Shown here one piece after another: positions 1 through 5,426 of a stretch of 5,528 bases of DNA. Both the position numbers and the translations under genes were made by a program. This DNA comes from Actinomycetota bacterium (lineage in GTDB: Bacteria; Actinomycetota; Thermoleophilia; Gaiellales; Gaiellaceae). The first letter of the stretch is position 1. Every line of letters begins with the position of its first letter. The notes below the pieces were generated by a model. It saw nothing but the letters and a program-made list of their open reading frames with translations, made no database searches and was not told the DNA's origin. The stretch lies in contig JACCZA010000319.1 in the NCBI GenBank assembly GCA_013696185.1, forward strand, positions 1 to 5,528, written 5' to 3'.

Positions 1-26
1 GATGAGGGGCGCCGCCGTGCCGAGGT

Positions 27-398
27 CTACCCGGTCGGGGCCGGGGCGGACGGGTCGTTCTGCCAGAGGCCGAACTCGTTCCCGTGCGGATCCTTGCAGG
101 TCGCGAACCAGCCCATGCCCGGTACCGAGGCGGGGTCGCCCGCCTCGCCGCCGAGCTCCTTCACCCGCTTGGCGCCGGCGTTGATCTCCTCCACGTCGAA
201 GTAGGCGCGCGCCCCTCGCTTGCCGGGCTCCATGCTCGTGATCGCCCCGCCCGTCCGCTCGCTGATCCGGGTCATGTGGTACTCGCCCGGGCCGCCGGGG
301 AATGCCTCGAACTGCCACCCGAAGAGCGAGCCCCAGAACTCGCGCCCCTGCGCGGTGTCGTCCGCCGGGATCTCGAAGTGCACGATCTGACCGGGCAT
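27..398 (-). CDS. VOC family (glyoxalase/bleomycin-resistance fold) protein
   Basis: This is a small soluble protein of 123 residues, the usual size of a single-domain vicinal-oxygen-chelate protein. It opens with a V-H-F-E-I-P strand (His7, Glu9), the usual position of the first metal ligand. A 'REFWGSLFGWQF' helix-strand follows at residues 19-30. The C-terminal 'DPHGNEFGLWQ' (residues 103-113) is the hallmark closing strand, and its Glu108 is the likely second metal ligand. The fold is therefore clear, but the substrate is not: VOC proteins include glyoxalases, dioxygenases and antibiotic-binding proteins. I chose the ATG at 398 over an upstream in-frame start at 485 for two reasons: a strong AAGGAGGG ribosome-binding site lies just before it, and the family fold begins directly at this Met. 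The gene lies 126 bp downstream of iclR on the same strand, so it may be read from its own promoter or by read-through. A link to the methyltransferase upstream is possible but not shown. Confidence 0.88.
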   Translation of the reverse strand: MPGQIVHFEIPADDTAQGREFWGSLFGWQFEAFPGGPGEYHMTRISERTGGAITSMEPGKRGARAYFDVEEINAGAKRVKELGGEAGDPASVPGMGWFATCKDPHGNEFGLWQNDPSAPAPTG

Positions 399-401
399 AC
401 G

Positions 402-409
402 CCCTCCTT
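402..409 (-). promoter_or_regulatory. Ribosome-binding site of the VOC gene
   Basis: On the minus strand AAGGAGGG stands 3 nt before the ATG at 398 (4 nt counted from the GGAGG core). It is a near-perfect Shine-Dalgarno match. It decides the start of the VOC gene against the longer frame beginning at 485, whose extra 29 residues look unlike the family. Confidence 0.8.
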
Positions 410-524
410 CGTGGTCGTCGTCCGGCGGAGGCCTTCGCTCCCCACCGCGGTCATCCAATAGACCTGTCGGCCGGGAGAATCTCATCGCTGCCGGTCGGAA
501 GGAAGCTGGTCGGTCCCGCGTGGC

Positions 525-1250
525 TCAGGCCGGCGCGATCGTCGCGCCCCCGCCGATCGCCGCCGAGAGCGACGCTGCGGCCTCGACCACCTTCGCCGCC
601 GCCTCCTCGAGCCGGTCGTCGAAGCGGAACCGCGGTGCCGACACGTTGACGGCGGCGACCACGCGGGCCGTCCCGTCGCGGATGGGCGCCGCGGCTGCGA
701 CGAGCCCGGGCTCGAACTCCTCGCGGACGATCGCGTAGCCGAGCGAGCGTGCCGCGCCGATGGCGCCTGCGTCCAGCCCGAGCGCCTCCAGCTCCGCAGG
801 CTCGAGATCGAAGGCGAGGACGCGCCCGGCCGAGGTGCTCGCGAGGGGCGTCAGCCCGCCGACCCGGCCGGGCGCGTGGAGCGTCGCGGTGGGCGACTCC
901 GAGAGCAACGTCAGCACCTGGTCACCCTGGCGCACCGAGAGGTGCACGCTCTCGCCGAGCTCGCGCACGAGCGAGCGCAGGACGGGCGGCGCCTTCGCGA
1001 CGAGCCGCGACTCGCCGGCGCGCCCCGCGACCGCGAACAGGCCCCAGCCGAGGCGGTAGGCAAGCGTCTCGGCGTCGCGCTCGACGAACCCGTGCTCCTC
1101 GAGCGTCCGGAGCGTGCGGGAGACCTGACTCTTGTCGCCGCCGACGAGACTCGCGAGTGCGACGACCCCGAGCCCGTCCTCCGCCGCGGGCTCGGCGAGC
1201 GCCCGCACGACGTCGAGCCCGCGCGCGAGCGCCGCCGTGCCGGGATTCAC
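525..1250 (-). CDS. IclR-family transcriptional regulator
   Basis: This is a predicted cytoplasmic DNA-binding repressor or activator of 241 residues, close to the usual 240-270 of the family. Residues about 5-60 form the N-terminal winged helix-turn-helix: 'ALARGLDVVRAL' is followed by 'LASLVGGDKSQVSRTLRTLEEHG', where the recognition helix is expected. Residues about 85-235 form the IclR effector domain, with 'LRSLVRELGESVHLSVRQGD', 'ASTSAGRVLAF', and the late block 'GYAIVREEFEPGLVAAAAPI' followed by 'AAVNVSAP'. The start is a GTG at 1250 that overlaps the stop of the MttB-family gene as GTGA. No Shine-Dalgarno precedes it, so translation is probably coupled to the upstream gene. The frame stays open to 1652, but the upstream part is only a shadow of the MttB gene and carries no IclR homology. 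Many IclR proteins govern catabolic operons and sense a pathway metabolite. Here the obvious target is the promoter-palindrome upstream of mttB, which is inference. The ligand is unknown. Confidence 0.92.
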   Translation of the reverse strand: MNPGTAALARGLDVVRALAEPAAEDGLGVVALASLVGGDKSQVSRTLRTLEEHGFVERDAETLAYRLGWGLFAVAGRAGESRLVAKAPPVLRSLVRELGESVHLSVRQGDQVLTLLSESPTATLHAPGRVGGLTPLASTSAGRVLAFDLEPAELEALGLDAGAIGAARSLGYAIVREEFEPGLVAAAAPIRDGTARVVAAVNVSAPRFRFDDRLEEAAAKVVEAAASLSAAIGGGATIAPA

Positions 1251-2707
1251 GCGCGAACGCTGATCGGATCGCCGAGCTCCACCGCTCGCCGCTCCACGTA
1301 CTCGACGAGCTCCTCCTCGATCGACGCGTCGAGCGGGGGCTGCTCGTAGGACTCCAGCAGCTCCTTCCAGCGCCGGCTCGCGCGCGCCGCATGGTCGAGG
1401 GAGCCGCCGCGCGTCCAGCGGTCGATGTTCTCGGTCGAGGCGACCGTCGGTCGCCAGAAGCACTCCCGGAAGCGCTCGAGCGTGTGCTCGGCGCCGAAGA
1501 AGTGTCCGCCGTGGCCGACCTCGACGTGGGCGCCGTAGGCGAGACTCGCCTCGTCGACCTCCACCGGCGTGAACTGGTGCAGCAGCAGATCGAGGAGCTC
1601 GCAGTCGGCCGCGAACTTCTCGAACGACGTCACGAGACCGCCTTCCAGCCACCCTGCCGATTGCCAGCAGACATTCGCTCCGGCCAGGAAGGCCGCCTGG
1701 AGCGTGTTCATCGCCTCGTAGCCGGCCTGGTAGTCGACGGCCGGGCTCGACGTGAGCGTGCCTCCGCCCGAGCGCCAGGGCAGGCCGAGCCGCCGCGCGA
1801 TCTGCCCCGACGCGTACAGCCCGAGCGCCGACTCCGGCCCCCCGAAGGCGGGCGAGCCGCTCTTCATGTCCGTGCTCGAGAGGAAGGAGCCGAGGACGCT
1901 GGGCGTGCCCGGGCGCACGAGCTGGACGAGTGCGATTCCGGCGAGCGCCTCCACGTTCTGCTGCACGAGCGCCGCCGGCACGGACACGGGCGCCATCGCG
2001 CCCATCAGCAGGAACGGCGTCACGATCACCGCCTGGCCGGCGGCCGCGTAGCCGAGGATCCCCTCCAGCATGCGGCTGTCGAAGCGAAGCGGGGAGTTGA
2101 CGTTGCAGTTCGCGAACAACACGGGCGTCTGCTCGATCTCCTCTCGCCCGCCGAAGACGATCTCGGCGAGGCGCAGGCAGTCCGCCGCGGCGAAGTCCGA
2201 GGACGGCTCGCCCGCCCAGACCCGGTCGGTCAGCCGGATCGCGGCGAGCGCGCGCAGGAGATGGCGCACGTCGAGCGGGGCGTCGTTCGGCTCGAGGATG
2301 TTCCTGCCGGGCGTGTCGAGGGCGTCGGTGAGCTGCGTCAGCTTGAGCAGCGACTCGAGATCGGCCATCGTGCCGTCGCGCCGGACGCCGTCCACACGCA
2401 CGAAGGGCGGCCCCTGAGCGGGGCCGAACACCATGTGGTCGCCGCCGACTACGAGGTCGCGGTCCGGGTTCCGTGCGCGCAGCCGGAACTCCCGCGGCGC
2501 GAGCGCCGCCTGCGCGCGCAGGAACCCCGGGTCGAACCGGACGCAGGAGTCCTCGACCGTCTGGCCCGCCTCGCGGAAGAGCTCGAGCGCGCGGGGGTGG
2601 TCGAACTGGACGCCGATCTCGCTCGCGAGCCGCTCGACTCCCGCGTCGATCGTGGCCAGGGCCTCTTCCGACAGCGGCTCGTACCGCGGCATCCGGTTCA
2701 CGAACAC
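1247..2707 (-). CDS. MttB-family (trimethylamine methyltransferase-like) protein, non-pyrrolysine type
   Basis: The protein has 486 residues, matching the roughly 480-500 of the MttB/COG5598 family. Such enzymes form a TIM barrel and move a methyl group from a methylated amine or betaine to a corrinoid protein. Family landmarks in order are: 'LASEIGVQFDHPRALELFREAG' split over residues 27-48; 'LLMGAMAPVSVPAALVQQNVE' near 233-253; 'ALVQLVRPGTPSVLGSFLSSTDMKSGSPAFGGPE' spread over 259-292; 'DYQAGYEAMNTLQAAFLAGAN' near 325-345; and a late glycine-histidine block, 'GHGGHFFGAEHTLERFREC', at 398-416. There is no in-frame amber codon, so it is not a pyrrolysine enzyme. It belongs with the large group typified by the glycine betaine methyltransferase MtgB, whose substrates differ from trimethylamine. 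Substrate here is unknown. The GTG start at 2707 is favoured by GGAGG 6 nt upstream; an ATG at 2692 lacks such a site. It overlaps iclR by 4 bp. No corrinoid protein gene is present in the window. Confidence 0.92.
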   Translation of the reverse strand: MFVNRMPRYEPLSEEALATIDAGVERLASEIGVQFDHPRALELFREAGQTVEDSCVRFDPGFLRAQAALAPREFRLRARNPDRDLVVGGDHMVFGPAQGPPFVRVDGVRRDGTMADLESLLKLTQLTDALDTPGRNILEPNDAPLDVRHLLRALAAIRLTDRVWAGEPSSDFAAADCLRLAEIVFGGREEIEQTPVLFANCNVNSPLRFDSRMLEGILGYAAAGQAVIVTPFLLMGAMAPVSVPAALVQQNVEALAGIALVQLVRPGTPSVLGSFLSSTDMKSGSPAFGGPESALGLYASGQIARRLGLPWRSGGGTLTSSPAVDYQAGYEAMNTLQAAFLAGANVCWQSAGWLEGGLVTSFEKFAADCELLDLLLHQFTPVEVDEASLAYGAHVEVGHGGHFFGAEHTLERFRECFWRPTVASTENIDRWTRGGSLDHAARASRRWKELLESYEQPPLDASIEEELVEYVERRAVELGDPISVRA

Positions 2708-2713
2708 GAAGCG

Positions 2714-2718
2714 CCTCC
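2714..2718 (-). promoter_or_regulatory. Ribosome-binding site of the MttB-family gene
   Basis: GGAGG on the minus strand lies 6 nt before the GTG at 2707. This spacing selects that GTG over a second GTG at 2701 and the ATG at 2692. Confidence 0.65.
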
Positions 2719-2728
2719 GCTCAATCTA

Positions 2729-2740
2729 CAACTCGAGTTG
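2729..2740. promoter_or_regulatory. Perfect 12-bp palindrome, candidate operator
   Basis: CAACTCGAGTTG is a perfect inverted repeat in the short gap between the glpD-like stop and the MttB-family gene. It sits 22 bp upstream of the GTG start. It covers the position where transcription would begin from the promoter-like element at 2745-2773. A palindrome over a start point is a classic repressor site. The IclR regulator encoded in the same unit is the natural candidate to bind it; that assignment is inference. Confidence 0.5.
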
Positions 2741-2744
2741 CACC

Positions 2745-2773
2745 ATCATGGCGGCTGGGATCCCGGCCGTCAA
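2745..2773 (-). promoter_or_regulatory. Candidate sigma70-type promoter for the mttB-iclR unit
   Basis: On the minus strand TTGACG (2773-2768, five of six consensus bases) is followed by an exactly 17-nt spacer and CATGAT (2750-2745, four of six consensus bases). The -35 overlaps the TGA stop of the glpD-like gene. An imperfect GC-rich inverted repeat centred on GGGATCCC (2753-2768) fills most of the spacer. In a GC-rich genome chance matches are less frequent, and position and spacing are right, but no transcription data support it. Confidence 0.45.
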
Positions 2774-3828
2774 CTCTGCGCCAGCCAGGCCGTCGTGCGT
2801 CGCCGCAGCACGTCCTCGTCGGTGCGTGCCCACTCACGCTCGCGCGCATACCGGTCCTGCGCACGCACGTCGGGCCGGCCCGACGCGAGCGGCTCGAGCA
2901 GCGACGGATCCTCCTCGGCGAGAGCGAGCACCTCGCTCGCGAGCGACCCGTAGAGATGGAGCAGGTGCGCGCGCGCGGCCCGCTCGAGCTCGGCCGGCCA
3001 GGCGATCCGGTCGAGGCCCGAGGCACCGGGCAGGGGCCGGGGCCGCCGGTCGAGGTTCTGCACCCCGAGCTGCGCGAGGGCGCCGAGCGCGATCCGGCGG
3101 TATGTCGTGAGCTTGCCGCCGGCGACGCTGAGCATCCCGGCCCGCCCGCGGGAGAACACCGTCTCGCGACGGGCGCCGGCGGTCGCGCCCCGTCCCAGCG
3201 GGAGCACGCGCAGACCCGAGAACGTCCTGATCACCTCGCCGAGCGCGCCGATCGCGACGCCCGCTTCGTCGAGCACCGTTCGGACGTCCTCGTCGGTGAC
3301 GACGGCCTCTTCGGGTGCGCCCTCGTGGGGCGTGTCGGTCGTTCCGAGCAGCAGCGTTCCCTCCCACGGGACCGCGAAGCTCACGCGTACCCTGTCGTGC
3401 GGGATCGTGACGGCCGCCTGCCAGTCGCTGCCTCCGTCGACGATCACGTCGACGCCTTTGCTCAGGCGCACGGATGGGCTCGCGCGCTCGTCCTCGAGGA
3501 GGCGCACGCGATCGACCCACGGCCCCGTCGCGTTGACGATCGACGTGGCTCGGATCCGCACGAGCTCTCCGTCGACGGAGACGTCCGCCCCGCCGGCGCG
3601 CACGGCGACGACCTCCGCATAGTTCAGGACGACGGCGCCCGCATCGGAGGCGGCGCGGATGTTCGCGAGGGTCAGCCGGCCGTCGTTCGTCCAGGCGTCG
3701 GCGTAGACCGTGCAGGAGCGGAGGCCTTCGGTGCGGAGCTGCGGGACGAGTCGGAGCGCGTGCTCCTCCCGCAGGGGGCCGTGGAGGCGCGCGCGGGCGA
3801 GGGCGGAGTAGAGGAGGGCACCGGGCCG
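2770..3828 (-). pseudogene. glpD: glpD-like FAD-dependent glycerol-3-phosphate dehydrogenase, N-terminally truncated
   Basis: About 350 residues recognisable as the C-terminal two thirds of a GlpD/DAO-superfamily oxidoreductase (complete members have roughly 500-560). The enzyme oxidises glycerol-3-phosphate to dihydroxyacetone phosphate at the membrane. Landmarks in order are: 'LYSALARARLHGPLREEHALRLVPQ' split from base 3816 down; 'DAWTNDGRLTLANIR' near 3690-3660; 'GAVVLNYAEV' near 3640-3610; 'IVNATGPW' near 3540; 'LLLGTTDTPHEG' near 3350; 'FSGLRVLPLG' near 3220; and 'GGKLTTYRR' near 3115. The C-terminal tail, 'EREWARTDEDVLRRRT', ends normally. The N-terminal FAD-binding GxGxxG region is absent. 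Upstream of 3828 the frame stays open without a start codon to an in-frame stop at 3874-3876, but the residues match nothing in GlpD. The first in-frame start inside is a GTG at 3603, which cuts into the catalytic domain and is not a credible start. The break coincides with the start of the MetE-like fragment. The fragment cannot make a working FAD enzyme as it stands. Confidence 0.85.
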
Positions 3829-3845
3829 ACGAGGGGAGCCTACGG
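3810..3845. other. Chimeric junction between glpD-like and MetE-like fragments
   Basis: Minus-strand GlpD homology fades between 3810 and 3828, and plus-strand MetE-like homology begins near 3840. Both genes lose their 5' ends at the same point, and there is no promoter, ribosome-binding site or gap between them. The bases look ordinary, with no inverted repeat, target duplication or insertion-sequence end that I can see. Confidence 0.75.
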
Positions 3846-4490
3846 ATCGAGTGCGGCCCGGCGTCCTACAGGCTCAACACGTACAGCGCCCAGGACTTTC
3901 CGTGCGTGCCGGAGCTCGAGGCGCTGCAGACGTTCCCCGTCGAGCGGCAGGCGCTCAACACGGAGATTCGCGCGCTCGCGGCCGCCGGCTGTCGCTGGAT
4001 CCAGATCGACGAGCCGGTCTTCGCGCGGCAGCCGGGCAAGGCGAGCGACTACGGCATCGAGCTGCTCGCACGCTGCTTCCAGGGTGTTCCCGGCGAGGTC
4101 ACACGGGTCGTCCACATCTGTTGCGGGTATCCGTCCGGCCTCGACCTCGACGAGTACCCCAAGGCCGACGCCGAGAGCTACTTCCTGCTCGCCGACGCGC
4201 TCGACGCCGCGCCCGTCGACATGGTCTCGATCGAGGACGCCCACAGGCACAACGATCTCCGGCTGCTCGAGCGCTTCTCGCGGACGGCGGTCGTGCTCGG
4301 CGTCGTGGACATCGCGCGGACGCGCGTCGAGGCCGTCGAGGAGATCGAGGCCCGCCTGTCCGCCGCGCGTGAGCACATCGACACGCACCGGCTGCTCGCA
4401 GGCCCGGATTGCGGCCTCACGATGCTGGGCCGAGAGCTCGCCGTCGCCAAGCTCACGAATCTACTCGCCGCCGCGCGCGCGGTCGGCTAG
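3840..4490 (+). pseudogene. MetE-like (B12-independent methionine synthase family) methyltransferase, N-terminally truncated
   Basis: The fragment has about 216 residues of a protein family whose full members have roughly 340. It resembles the C-terminal zinc domain of MetE and related methyl-transfer enzymes of the UROD/MetE superfamily, rather than long MetE. The recognisable frame begins at about 3840 with 'CGPASYRLNTYSAQDF', the counterpart of the family's 'GP-(S/M)' strand. 'EIRALAAAGCRWIQIDEP' follows near 3963-4016. All four zinc-site positions are visible (numbered from the in-frame GTG at 3906): His70 and Cys72 in 'VVHICCGYP', Glu110 in 'VSIEDAH', and Cys169 in 'GPDCGL'. The zinc activates the thiol acceptor. 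The N-terminal half of the barrel is missing and no start codon with a ribosome-binding site exists; the GTG at 3906 is only the first in-frame start. It converges on the sulfatase fragment and shares the CTAG stop with it. The methyl donor and acceptor are unknown; methionine synthesis is only one option. Confidence 0.82.
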
Positions 4491-5062
4491 GGACGCCGGG
4501 CCCGCTCGAGCGTCGACCAGAAATCGTCGCCCTCCGGATGATCCCACTTCGTGACCCAGCCGGTCGCGAGCGCGTCCCGCACGATCCGCCTGCGGCGCTG
4601 GCTCGCGCGCACGTCACGGTCGAGCGCCTCGAGGTCCCAGCGGGCGTCGACGGTCGCCGCGAGCGAGTCGTCGATCACGATGTCGTCGCGCTCGTCGTAG
4701 GCGAGATCGGGCTCGCCGAGCGTCCGCACGAGCTTCAGGTTGCCGCGCACGAGCGTGACCTGGGGCGCATGGACGCCCTCCGCCAAGTACTCGAGCGGGA
4801 GATCGCGCTCCGGCGGGTCGCCGAGCAGGCTGACGCCGTCGAGCGGATCCTCGAGCCTGCCGCCGCCCAGCTCGACGAGAGTCGGTGCGAGATCGAGCAG
4901 CGACACCGCCTGCGGAACGCGTCGCGACGCGAACCGCTGCGGCGCGTGGACGATCAGCGGGACGCGGATCGACGGCTCGAACGGCGCCATCTTGTACCAG
5001 AGGCCACGCTCGCCGAGCATGTCGCCGTGAGCGGATCTGAAGACGACGACCGTGTCCTGCGC
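4487..5062 (-). pseudogene. betC: Choline-sulfatase-like enzyme, C-terminal fragment
   Basis: About 190 residues of a sulfatase usually near 500 long. The reading begins with 'AQDTVVVF' at about 5062, followed by 'HGDMLGERGLWYKM', 'RVPLIVHAP' and 'SLLDLAPTLVELGG', all typical of choline-sulfatase. It ends with 'RWDLEALDRDVRASQRRRR' and 'WDHPEGDDFW', which resemble the choline-sulfatase C-terminal domain (Choline_sulf_C) and its WD motif. Such enzymes release choline and sulfate from choline-O-sulfate. The N-terminal part with the formylglycine-forming C-x-P-x-R motif and the first metal ligands is absent. The usual S-D-H-G motif reads S-A-H-G, so a metal-binding Asp has become Ala. The frame stays open upstream to 5251, but those 65 arginine-rich residues are a shadow of the neighbouring genes. 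Its TAG stop shares the palindrome CTAG (4487-4490) with the convergent MetE-like fragment. It cannot be active as it stands. Confidence 0.82.
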
Positions 5063-5067
5063 GCGAG
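5057..5067. other. Chimeric junction between HAD and sulfatase fragments
   Basis: On the minus strand the HAD frame (...E-P-V-L) meets the sulfatase frame (A-Q-D-T-V-V-V-F...) within about 10 bp, with a change of frame. A short GC-only run (CTCGCGCGC) lies at the join and could have served as microhomology. No mobile-element end is visible. Confidence 0.7.
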
Positions 5068-5127
5068 GACGGGCTCGTCGTCGGAGAGGGTGCCGTTGAA
5101 GTCGAAGACGACTGCCGCCGGCCGCAT
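5065..5127 (-). pseudogene. HAD-family hydrolase, N-terminal fragment
   Basis: The ATG at 5127 lies 3 nt after the stop of the Virulence_fact-family gene. It opens 21 residues, 'MRPAAVVFDFNGTLSDDEPVL', whose D-x-N-G-T is the HAD motif I with the nucleophile Asp9. The motif, its position near the N-terminus and the following 'SDDEP' are typical of a HAD phosphatase. After Leu21 the frame runs into sulfatase DNA in a different frame. It ends at a TGA at 4954-4956, giving a 57-residue product without motifs II-IV. The normal protein would be about 200-230 residues. The frame change at about 5057-5067 is the breakpoint, not a simple frameshift, because the sulfatase frame has no HAD relation. The substrate of the intact enzyme is unknown. 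Confidence 0.7.
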
Positions 5128-5130
5128 CGC

Positions 5131-5418
5131 TCAGCCCGGGGACTCGGCGGGCGGTCCTGCCGTCCCCCCTCGCGCGACGAGCTCGGCCTCGACGGCGTCG
5201 AGCACGTCCTGCGGCGACCCTTCGCGCTCCCCGGCGTCGCCCCACCGCCACTGCTCGAGGTAGGCGTCGCTGGCGGCGAGGCCCTGCTCCATCGCGACCC
5301 GGTCGATCTCCTGCTGGAACCAGTCCGGCAGCTGCCGCGAGACCTGCGAGCCGTCGGCACCCGTCGCCCGGACGAGCGACGGGATGTCTTGCCAGTAGAG
5401 GACCTGGACGCGCGTCAC
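5131..5418 (-). CDS. Virulence_fact-family small protein
   Basis: This is a 95-residue soluble protein without a signal peptide or membrane segment. It matches the family that Pfam names Virulence_fact: 'VLYWQDIPS' at residues 6-14, 'RQLPDWFQQEID' at 28-39 and 'YLEQWRWG' at 53-60, in that order and spacing. The name is historical and no biochemical function is assigned. From memory, relatives often lie near folate and corrinoid methyl-transfer genes, which fits this site next to formate-tetrahydrofolate ligase, but that is recall rather than evidence here. The start is a GTG at 5418, 8 bp after the fhs stop, with only a weak purine run before it. Coupled translation with fhs is likely. The start is supported by the family beginning directly with this M-x-R strand. 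The 3-nt gap to the HAD gene suggests one operon: fhs, this gene, HAD. It appears intact. Confidence 0.7.
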   Translation of the reverse strand: MTRVQVLYWQDIPSLVRATGADGSQVSRQLPDWFQQEIDRVAMEQGLAASDAYLEQWRWGDAGEREGSPQDVLDAVEAELVARGGTAGPPAESPG

Positions 5419-5426
5419 TTCCGCGC

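Noticed and set aside
399..524. Promoter or terminator between iclR and the VOC gene
   Set aside because: Apart from the ribosome-binding site I found no convincing -35/-10 pair and no stable hairpin followed by a T-run.
1251..1652. N-terminal extension of the IclR frame
   Set aside because: The extra residues are a shadow of the MttB-family gene in another frame. Family homology begins at the GTG at 1250.
2753..2768. GC-rich inverted repeat around GGGATCCC after the glpD-like stop, as a terminator
   Set aside because: The stem has one mismatch, almost no loop, and no T-run follows on the minus strand. It lies inside the spacer of the promoter-like element.
749..2953. A 734-codon open frame on the plus strand across iclR and mttB
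   Set aside because: It is antisense to two clear genes, and its product is arginine-rich and low in complexity with no domain. Long stop-free antisense frames are usual at this GC content.
3603..3603. The GTG at 3603 as the true start of a short GlpD-like protein
   Set aside because: GlpD homology continues without a break for another 70-75 codons upstream, so this GTG is internal.
2473..4554. A 693-codon open frame on the plus strand across the glpD and MetE-like regions
   Set aside because: It crosses the chimeric junction and lies out of frame with both recognised genes. The composition is arginine- and serine-rich, so it is a shadow.
5066..5251. N-terminal extension of the sulfatase frame (65 residues)
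   Set aside because: It is arginine-rich, unlike any sulfatase, and antiparallel in information to the HAD and Virulence_fact genes that use another frame there.
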